Source: Euryarchaeota archaeon UBA88 (GTDB taxonomy: Archaea; Thermoplasmatota; Poseidoniia; Poseidoniales; Poseidoniaceae). Taken from it: DNA of 11,515 nucleotides. The notes beneath the pieces are model-generated. The model worked only from the letters and a program-made list of their open reading frames with translations, was not told the DNA's origin and ran no database searches. The position numbers and the translations under genes were made by a program. The stretch is from positions 1 to 11,515 of the forward strand of contig DAME01000034.1 in assembly GCA_002499545.1 (NCBI GenBank), given 5' to 3'. Position 1 is the first letter of the stretch; every line of letters starts with the position of its first letter. Shown here in pieces: positions 5,734-11,515 of this stretch.

Positions 5734-7851
5734 TTATTGGTCGCCGTACTTGGCTTGGATGTTTGCGTGGAAGTTATCAAGCAGGGTATCTTCGAATAAT
5801 TCTGTCTTTCGTCGCATCTTGGTCGAACGGATGTGCAGGAATGCAGCACCGATGAAGACGATGATAATCAGCGGGATTACCGCTTCTAACTTGTACTGAT
5901 GCATGAATTTGACAATACCTTCTGCGGTGTAAGCCCACGTAATCGAGGCGATTGAACCACCAATGAGCGTCGCAGAAAGCACGCGCATGAAATTCATTCG
6001 AGATAACAAACCGAGCATTGCTCCGACCAAGACCCCCGACGCCATGAATGGAATCCAAACGAAGACAATCAACCCCCAGAATCCCCATTTGTTGATCATC
6101 TCACGCTTTTCATTGGCCATGTATTCGACCGTCGAAAGTGTGTCTCCGAGTAATTTTGTTTGCAGCATCTTTCCGCCGAAACCGTCTTGTTTTGCAACAG
6201 CAACAATTCGTTGATCGTTCTTCACATCGCGCTCAACTCGCCCCGCACCAGCACGCTCTGAGAGGGTTGAAACCTGGTTGCGGGTTTTGACGACCAGTTC
6301 TTGTGAACCGAGAAGGTCTGCATTTCGATTGGCGATGAAGCGATGCAGTTCGGTTTGAATGTCGTCGCTGGTTTTCTGGAAACGGAAGTAAGCAAAGCGT
6401 TGGGTCGGGCGGAAAATGACCGATACGAAAATCACTCGGTCGTCGCTTGTCACGACCGCAGCTTCCATGTTGAGGTCGTTTCTGCGGGCGAAAAACAGTT
6501 CGAGGCTTTCTCGGACTTCGTCTTCGACTCTCGATAGCGTGTGCAGTTCGGAGAAGAAATCAGCATAATTTGGTTCATCATCACCTTCCGTGTGTTCCGC
6601 AGATGTGCCGATTCCGACGCCCGAATCAAAGTCAATTGCTTGATTGACACCGATTGTTCGAACGGTTAATTGCACGGGCTTGAACACTCGAAAGATTGCA
6701 AATTCTTCAAGAATTTCGCGCAGGACTTCAGCTCGGACATCTTTGCTGTCTGATAGCGTTGAATCGGTATTTTTGTACGGTACCATGATGTCAATTGACA
6801 AATCCCTCGGCTCAATTTTGTACAACTCCCAATCAATGTCAATACTCAAACGGTTCGCAGTTTTGGTAATGGTATCTTCTACAAGTCGAGTGATGTGCAG
6901 TCGAGAGAGGATATCGTCACTGTCCTGATGGTAGACTTTGTACATTAATGGATAGATGACAAGCAGGGAAATAATCGAAAGTGAGAGAGATGAGAATGCC
7001 ATCCACCATGCAGGGATTCCAGCGGCACCACCTGCAAGCATAGCCGTTTCACGTCCTCCACCGAGTTCCGCTCCGATCAGAACATAGCCCCAGTTACCAA
7101 GGTCTTGGATTCCCCAGCATGAACGTGCTCCAGTTTCGGTCAACCTGACTTGATGCTTCGTTTCATCATCGATGAAAGGAAGGAAAGCGAAGGTTTGCTT
7201 TGAGATATCAAGTTCAAATTCTATGTGCTCGTAAAGGGTATCCCCGCCTTCAACAACACTGGCGTTTGAAATATCTGATTGGTTGTAGACAGTGATAGAG
7301 AAATTGAGGTCGTAGTGCCCTTCTTCGAGTTCATCGAATGGTGCAGAGAAGTAGATTCTTCCCGGAGAATCTCCTTCGGAGTCCTCAATAAACTTGATTC
7401 GATGATCGGACTGACTCCACTGGGCTTCACCGTTCTCAGGAATCAAGTCAATCGTGTAACTGCTCATTCCGTAGCCGGACGGTAGGTTGTATCCATTCAT
7501 CGAGAAGTGTCCTGCGTCTTCGTTAGGGAATATGTGAATCCAAGGTTCATCGGTGATTTCTTCACATTCACCACTGATGTCGAGGAAGGTTTGGGATGCA
7601 GAGTGGTCAATTGTGGTTGAATTTCCGAGTGCTCCAGAGGTCATCAAAAAAATAAGAAGCGCGTAGATAATACCGTAGAGAATACCGCCAGCAAGAACGA
7701 AATTCTCTTTCTTGGCTAGGAAACTGCGACCTGAATCTCCACTACGGCGGTTGCGTATTTCGGTTAGTTCTTTGCTAACCTTATCTGACCCTTTAACCTC
7801 GGGCTCGGAGTGCTCAGAGGCTTCGGTTTTTCCATGCCCCGCCTCGCCCAT
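5734..7851 (-). CDS. Large membrane protein with C-terminal small-multidrug-export-like domain
   Basis: 705 residues from ATG 7851; the frame continues upstream into the tRNA-Phe gene, which excludes the longer form. Layout: a charged N-terminus (1-48), a first membrane helix (51-75), a long region (76-265) rich in acidic and aromatic residues that looks extracytoplasmic and beta-rich, a second helix (about 283-303), a cytosolic-looking region of about 285 residues (304-588) with alternating strands and helices, and three closely spaced hydrophobic segments (about 590-616, 623-642, 657-673) before a basic tail. The C-terminal unit, with WIPFMASGVLVGAMLGLL and GGSIASITW, resembles the small multidrug export family (PF06695 / COG2426). 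I do not recognise the other regions. It may be a transporter-like core with sensor domains, but this is inference. mogA follows at 13 bases. Confidence 0.8.
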   Translation of the reverse strand: MGEAGHGKTEASEHSEPEVKGSDKVSKELTEIRNRRSGDSGRSFLAKKENFVLAGGILYGIIYALLIFLMTSGALGNSTTIDHSASQTFLDISGECEEITDEPWIHIFPNEDAGHFSMNGYNLPSGYGMSSYTIDLIPENGEAQWSQSDHRIKFIEDSEGDSPGRIYFSAPFDELEEGHYDLNFSITVYNQSDISNASVVEGGDTLYEHIEFELDISKQTFAFLPFIDDETKHQVRLTETGARSCWGIQDLGNWGYVLIGAELGGGRETAMLAGGAAGIPAWWMAFSSLSLSIISLLVIYPLMYKVYHQDSDDILSRLHITRLVEDTITKTANRLSIDIDWELYKIEPRDLSIDIMVPYKNTDSTLSDSKDVRAEVLREILEEFAIFRVFKPVQLTVRTIGVNQAIDFDSGVGIGTSAEHTEGDDEPNYADFFSELHTLSRVEDEVRESLELFFARRNDLNMEAAVVTSDDRVIFVSVIFRPTQRFAYFRFQKTSDDIQTELHRFIANRNADLLGSQELVVKTRNQVSTLSERAGAGRVERDVKNDQRIVAVAKQDGFGGKMLQTKLLGDTLSTVEYMANEKREMINKWGFWGLIVFVWIPFMASGVLVGAMLGLLSRMNFMRVLSATLIGGSIASITWAYTAEGIVKFMHQYKLEAVIPLIIIVFIGAAFLHIRSTKMRRKTELFEDTLLDNFHANIQAKYGDQ

Positions 7852-7962
7852 GGTTAGAGCAAGAGGTTTTACCAAATGAACCCAACGATGTAACTTCGTC
7901 GAATAAGTGGTTAAACTCGTCTTTCGCGTAGCGTAAATCGAGCCGCATGAACGGTGGTGAGG

Positions 7963-8038
7963 TGGTGGGTCAGGCCGGACTTGAACCAGCGACCTCGGCA
8001 TCTTCAGTGCCGCGCTCTCCCAACTAAGCTACTGACCC
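7963..8038 (-). tRNA. tRNA-Phe (GAA), CCA encoded
   Basis: A complete cloverleaf can be folded: a 7-bp acceptor stem (GGGTCAG with CTGACCC), D arm with G18-G19, anticodon stem CGGCA/TGCCG, loop CTGAAGA with anticodon GAA (bases 8003-8005), a five-base variable loop, T arm GCTGG/CCGGC with loop TTCAAGT, discriminator A (7966) and encoded CCA (7963-7965). No intron is present. Position 37 is G, the base modified to wyosine derivatives in archaea and eukaryotes, whereas bacterial tRNA-Phe has A37. This is the best organism marker in the window. The gene lies 72 bases after the RNase PH stop codon on the same strand. Confidence 0.97.
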
Positions 8039-8060
8039 TCGGATGTCGCAGAACCCCTGC

Positions 8061-8068
8061 CATATCAA
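8061..8068 (-). promoter_or_regulatory. TATA-like box of tRNA-Phe
   Basis: The minus strand reads TTGATATG, centred about 26 bases before the 5' end of the mature tRNA. This is the distance expected for an archaeal TATA box if transcription starts at or near the first tRNA base. The match to the TTTATATA-type consensus is partial. Confidence 0.4.
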
Positions 8069-8110
8069 TGCTTTCGCCCTTGAGATATGCGATTTTGAAG
8101 AGTAGAAATC

Positions 8111-8935
8111 TCATTCGATACCTGAAAGAATTACTTTTTGGGCTTCAAACAAAGCATCCAATCCGCCATCAGCACGGCTGAGTAAGGCCATGAGTTCTTC
8201 TCCAGAGAAGGTTGATTCCTCACCAGTGCCTTGGATTTCGACATACTTTCCGTCACCTGTTTTGACCACGTTCATGTCAACATCAGCGTTTGAATCAAGC
8301 ACGTAATCAAGATCGAGGAACACTTCACCATCGATGAGGCCGACTGAAATCGCTGCAAGGTCGTGAGGAATTACTGAGTTTTCGTGGTTTTCTCGTTCGG
8401 TTTGCGAAAGGGTTGGTGGCGTCCACCCACTCTTGCGCTGGTCTTCAGTTGGGCGCAGGTCTATCGGCAAACAGACTCCTTGTGCAATCAAACGTCGGAC
8501 CGCTAATCGCAGAGCGATATTGGCAGCGGTAATCGAAGCGCATCGAGTTCCACCATCGGCGTTGAGTACGTCGCAATCGACGTTCAAAGCAATCGGGCCA
8601 AGTGCCTCTAAATCGACAGCTGCACGGAGTGAACGGGCGATGAGTCGTTCGATTTCTTGTGTGCGTCCTTTTGCTCCACGTCGCTCTCTGCGGAATCTTG
8701 AATCAGTTGAACCCGGTAAAAGTGAATACTCTGCATGCACCCATCCCTTGGATGAATCGCGGGGAAACCAGCCTGGTAATCGCGCTTCTTTGGTACAGCA
8801 CACGAGAATTACAGTGTCGCCTTGGCGGTAGAGAATCGATGCGAGTGCGTTCGGAGTGAAATCAATTTCAACCTCGACGTGTCGCATTTCGTGTGCTTCT
8901 CGGTCTGTCTTGAACTCTGACTTGAATTTGGCCAT
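8111..8935 (-). CDS. rph: Ribonuclease PH (bacterial type)
   Basis: 274 residues; bacterial RNase PH is usually about 240. The enzyme is a phosphate-dependent 3'-5' exonuclease that trims tRNA 3' tails, acting as a hexameric ring. Visible blocks: KGWVHAEYSLLPGST, then RRERRGAKGRTQEIERLIARSLRA (the RNA and phosphate binding region), ALNVDCDVLNADGGTRCASITAAN with the catalytic-site Asp, DLDYVLDSNADVDMNVV, and a GDGKYVEIQGTGEESTFS tail. These match bacterial RNase PH better than the archaeal exosome subunit Rrp41. Extra length comes mainly from about 20 residues before the VIPHDLAAISVG strand (around RKSGWTPPTLSQTEREN). ATG 8935 follows a strong GGAGGTG site. Its 3' neighbour is tRNA-Phe, a type of molecule that this enzyme processes. 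Confidence 0.93.
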   Translation of the reverse strand: MAKFKSEFKTDREAHEMRHVEVEIDFTPNALASILYRQGDTVILVCCTKEARLPGWFPRDSSKGWVHAEYSLLPGSTDSRFRRERRGAKGRTQEIERLIARSLRAAVDLEALGPIALNVDCDVLNADGGTRCASITAANIALRLAVRRLIAQGVCLPIDLRPTEDQRKSGWTPPTLSQTERENHENSVIPHDLAAISVGLIDGEVFLDLDYVLDSNADVDMNVVKTGDGKYVEIQGTGEESTFSGEELMALLSRADGGLDALFEAQKVILSGIE

Positions 8936-8946
8936 ACCTCGGCCAG

Positions 8947-8953
8947 CACCTCC
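8947..8953 (-). promoter_or_regulatory. Shine-Dalgarno site of RNase PH
   Basis: The minus strand reads GGAGGTG, with 11 bases between it and ATG 8935. It is the best Shine-Dalgarno match in the window, although the spacing is slightly long. Most other genes here lack such a site. Confidence 0.5.
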
Positions 8954-9031
8954 TCATCATCAAGTCTTCTCTTTGAAACACTCTTGGAAAAGTGCCCGCA
9001 CATTCAAGAATACCGTGTCTTTGGGTCAATC

Positions 9032-10222
9032 ATGGGGCCTACCAAAGTTGCAATCTGTGGTGTGGCACGAACGCCTATTGGGAAATTCATGGGTGCTCTA
9101 TCAAGCCTCAGTGCAGTTGAACTCGGTGTCTTAGCAGTCAAGGAAGTGTGCAATCGTGTTGGAATTGATGCTGATACTGGCGTTGATGAAGTGATTTTTG
9201 GGCAGGTGCTTCAGGCAGGTGCAGGTCAAAACCCCGCTCGCCAAGTCGCCCTTGGTGCAGGCCTTCCGGTCACGACGCCGTGTGTAACCATCAACAAAGT
9301 CTGTGGAAGTTCGTTGAAAGCTGCAATGATTGGTGCCAACAGCATCCGTGCAGGAGAATATAATGTGGTCATTGCAGGTGGAATGGAGAGCATGTCCAAC
9401 GCTCCTCATCTCCTCATGAACCATCGTAAGGGTTCGAAAATGGGCAATTCTTCGCTGGTTGATTCAATGATTCATGATGGATTGTGGGATGGATACAACG
9501 ACCTTCACATGGGTAATACAGGCGAAACAATTGCCAATGAATGCAACATTTCTCGCACTCAGTCCGATGAATACGCTGTCCGCAGCCATCAGCGAGCATC
9601 TACGGCCCAATCGAACGGATGGTTCGATTGGGAACGCTTCACCATCGAAGTCCCCCAGCGTCGTGGCCCTGCTCTTGAAATCTCGGAGGATGAAGGTATC
9701 CGGTCTTCAACCGACCTTACTTCATTGTCAAAACTTCGTCCGGTCTTCCAGTCTGAAGGACAAGTGACTGCAGGAAATGCGAGTACATTGAACGACGGAG
9801 CGAGCGCCATTGTATTGGCCAATGCTGACTATGCGCTCTCTCAAGGCTGGGAAGTTATTGCTTATATCGAAGATTACTGTACCAGCGGAGTAGCACCAGA
9901 GCGGGTCATGAGCGCACCAATACCAGCGATTCAAACGCTGCTTCAACGCAACAGCTTGGATGTTTTGGACGTCGATGTTTACGAACACAACGAAGCATTT
10001 GCATCTGCCTCCTGTGCTGTTGCTCAAGAGATTGGTATTCCGGATGATCGTTTTAATCTCCACGGTGGTGCAGTGAGTCTCGGCCATCCGCTTGGTTCAA
10101 GCGGTACTCGTTGCCTCATGACCATGCTAGGAGTGATGCGCCAAAACGATTTCAATTCTGGAATTGTAACCCTTTGCCTCGGAGGGGGCAACGCTGTTGC
10201 AATGCTCGTTCGGCGCGGCTGA
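9032..10222 (+). CDS. Acetyl-CoA acetyltransferase (thiolase)
   Basis: 396 residues from ATG 9032, close to the usual 390; the upstream in-frame ATG at 8984 would add 16 residues that do not fit the family. Thiolases condense two acetyl-CoA to acetoacetyl-CoA or cleave 3-ketoacyl-CoA, in the cytosol. All catalytic features are present: the nucleophile C91 in NKVCGSS, the HNEAFA block (H319, N320), GHPLG with H352 in GGAVSLGHPLGSSGTR, and C382 in the CLGGG loop. The N-terminal ARTPIGKFMGALS block is also standard. It looks like the bacterial biosynthetic/degradative type rather than the archaeal mevalonate-pathway thiolase, which normally travels with HMG-CoA synthase and a DUF35 protein; neither is here. 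The direction (ketone synthesis, mevalonate supply or fatty-acid breakdown) cannot be told from sequence. It is divergent from RNase PH across 96 bases. Confidence 0.94.
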   Translation: MGPTKVAICGVARTPIGKFMGALSSLSAVELGVLAVKEVCNRVGIDADTGVDEVIFGQVLQAGAGQNPARQVALGAGLPVTTPCVTINKVCGSSLKAAMIGANSIRAGEYNVVIAGGMESMSNAPHLLMNHRKGSKMGNSSLVDSMIHDGLWDGYNDLHMGNTGETIANECNISRTQSDEYAVRSHQRASTAQSNGWFDWERFTIEVPQRRGPALEISEDEGIRSSTDLTSLSKLRPVFQSEGQVTAGNASTLNDGASAIVLANADYALSQGWEVIAYIEDYCTSGVAPERVMSAPIPAIQTLLQRNSLDVLDVDVYEHNEAFASASCAVAQEIGIPDDRFNLHGGAVSLGHPLGSSGTRCLMTMLGVMRQNDFNSGIVTLCLGGGNAVAMLVRRG

Positions 10223-10240
10223 AGCCCGCCTTGAGACCAG

Positions 10241-10245
10241 TTTTT
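10241..10245 (+). terminator. Possible T-tract terminator after the thiolase gene
   Basis: A run of five T lies 19 bases after the thiolase stop. Archaeal polymerase can terminate on T-rich tracts without a hairpin. The tract is short and no hairpin is obvious, so the evidence is weak. Confidence 0.25.
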
Positions 10246-10308
10246 CACCCAGTTTCCGACTGTGGGTATCAAATAGGGTCGTGCGACGGCCACAGATGGA
10301 GTGGGAGC

Positions 10309-11515
10309 ATGGTATCGTTCAGTGACCTAGGAATTGAACCTGCTTTGGTCAATGCTCTGAACAAGCAGGGTATCACTGAGCCCTTCGAAGTACAGTTGGA
10401 ATCGATTCCAGATGGGATGCTCGGCAAGGACGTATGTTGCCGTGCCCCAACTGGCTCGGGCAAGACGTTAGCGTTTGGTTTACCTCTGCTCACTCGAACC
10501 GTTGAGGCAGAACCTCGACGACCCACCTCGTTGATTCTTACGCCGACCCGAGAACTTGCCGAGCAAATTTTTAACGTTCTTGACCCCCTTGCCGCCGAAG
10601 TCCAACTCTACGTACATGCAATCTACGGTGGAGTGTCCTATACCAAACAATTCCGAGCACTCGACCGAGGCGTCGACGTGCTGGTCGCATGTCCGGGGCG
10701 CCTACTCGATTTGCTTGAGCGAGGCGCAGTATCTCTGGATGATGTCGGGGTTGTTGTTCTTGATGAAGCAGACAGAATGGCTGACATGGGTTTCATGGAA
10801 CCGGTCTGCAAAATTCTCGACCAGTGCAAAGCAGATCGGCAAACGATTCTCTTTAGCGCCACGCTCGATGATGAAGTCGCAGATTTGGTACGAGATTACC
10901 AAACCAATCCCGTGACCATTGAAGTTGGTCCAGAAGAAGTCACAATGGAAAGCATGACGCATTTCTTTTGGCTTATTCCGAATTCCAAAAAGTCTGCAAT
11001 TTCTGCCGAAATCATTCGCAAGTGCGGGCGCACCATTATTTTCTGTCGCACTCGAATGGGCGTTGATCGTGTCGGTGATGAAATGCAGTACGAGGGAATG
11101 GCCATTGAAACGCTGCACGGTGGTCTATCCCAACGGCAAAGAGATGGCGCTATGAAGCGATTCCAACACGGTGAATGCATGGCACTTGTTGCCACAGATG
11201 TCGCAGCTCGAGGGATCGACGTCCAAGGCGTCAACTGCGTTATTCATTACGACCCTCCTGAGAATGGGAAGGCGTACAAGCACCGAAGTGGACGGACGGC
11301 TCGAGGTGGTGCGTCCGGAGTCGTCATTTCACTGGTCCAACGACCCCAGAAAAAGATGTACAATCGCATTCAGCGGGACGTCGGTATTCACGTTGAGTTT
11401 TCACCTCCGGAATTCACTGACCTACCCGAATTTGAAGTGGAATTCATTGCTGCAGAGCGCCGACAACGTTCGAATCGAAACGATTCCAGAGGCGGCGGCG
11501 GAGGCTACCGAGGTG
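10309..11515 (+). CDS. DEAD-box RNA helicase (3' partial)
   Basis: The frame from ATG 10309 has no stop before the window edge, so 402 residues are seen and the C-terminus is missing. An ATP-dependent RNA unwinding or remodelling enzyme, cytosolic. Motifs in order: a Q-motif region with FEVQLESIP, Walker A APTGSGKT (46-53), PTRELA, GG, CPGR, DEAD (152-155), SAT (183-185), IIFCRTR, ATDVAARGID and HRSGRTARG (325-333). Two motifs differ slightly from the usual: CPGR in place of TPGR, and HRSGRTARG in place of HRIGRTGR. After the core the protein turns Arg/Gly-rich (from about 385, with a run of five Gly), typical of an unstructured RNA-binding tail. GGAG at 10298 lies seven bases before the ATG. 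It follows the thiolase gene by 86 bases and probably has its own promoter. Confidence 0.94.
   Translation, partial: MVSFSDLGIEPALVNALNKQGITEPFEVQLESIPDGMLGKDVCCRAPTGSGKTLAFGLPLLTRTVEAEPRRPTSLILTPTRELAEQIFNVLDPLAAEVQLYVHAIYGGVSYTKQFRALDRGVDVLVACPGRLLDLLERGAVSLDDVGVVVLDEADRMADMGFMEPVCKILDQCKADRQTILFSATLDDEVADLVRDYQTNPVTIEVGPEEVTMESMTHFFWLIPNSKKSAISAEIIRKCGRTIIFCRTRMGVDRVGDEMQYEGMAIETLHGGLSQRQRDGAMKRFQHGECMALVATDVAARGIDVQGVNCVIHYDPPENGKAYKHRSGRTARGGASGVVISLVQRPQKKMYNRIQRDVGIHVEFSPPEFTDLPEFEVEFIAAERRQRSNRNDSRGGGGGYRG

Noticed and set aside
7852..8001. 50-residue extension of the large membrane protein
   Set aside because: It would start inside the tRNA-Phe gene, so the ATG at 7851 is taken.
7963..8110. 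tRNA gene as an attachment site for an integrated element
   Set aside because: No integrase, no repeated copy of the tRNA 3' end and no phage or plasmid genes are seen nearby in the window.
10702..11118. 138-residue minus-strand reading frame
   Set aside because: It is antisense to the DEAD-box helicase, whose motifs are unmistakable.

Overview
The window most likely comes from a marine planktonic archaeon, probably of the Thermoplasmatota / Marine Group II (Poseidoniia) type. The best direct support is the tRNA-Phe gene. It has G at position 37, as archaeal and eukaryotic tRNA-Phe do, whereas bacterial tRNA-Phe has A37. A TATA-like box also sits about 26 nt upstream of its 5' end. Further hints are the weak or absent Shine-Dalgarno sequences before most genes, very tight gene packing, and a Gln/Trp-repeat plus zinc-ribbon protein. 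The group assignment is an inference from gene style, because no marker gene for phylogeny is present. Several proteins look bacterial in type (MogA, RNase PH, thiolase), which fits the heavy bacterial gene uptake known for this archaeal group.

Layout. The + strand opens with the 3' part of an EF-hand / Gln-rich / zinc-ribbon protein (1-519). Its stop codon touches the stop codon of a minus-strand M29-like aminopeptidase (520-1692). A 111-bp divergent spacer leads to a + strand M32 carboxypeptidase (1804-3303). Its stop codon in turn touches the stop of a minus-strand two-helix membrane protein (3304-3591). A minus-strand series follows, listed here in transcription order from right to left: RNase PH (8935-8111), tRNA-Phe (8038-7963), a 705-residue membrane protein of new-looking architecture (7851-5734), MogA (5720-5136), a dihydroorotase-family protein (5090-3669) and the small membrane protein. 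Divergently from RNase PH, a thiolase (9032-10222) and a DEAD-box RNA helicase (10309 to the window edge) run on the + strand.

How the genes fit together. There is no single dedicated pathway. Two peptidases (M29-like and M32) suit an organism that lives on dissolved protein. Dihydroorotase serves pyrimidine synthesis, MogA the molybdenum cofactor, and thiolase acyl-CoA metabolism. RNase PH, tRNA-Phe and the helicase belong to RNA metabolism, and RNase PH is an exonuclease that trims tRNA 3' ends in bacteria. I see no CRISPR array, insertion sequence, phage gene, toxin-antitoxin pair or defence island. No gap between genes exceeds 300 bases. The most unusual items are the 705-residue membrane protein, the lost metal ligands in the M29-like and dihydroorotase-like proteins, and the bacterial RNase PH lying directly upstream of an archaeal tRNA-Phe.
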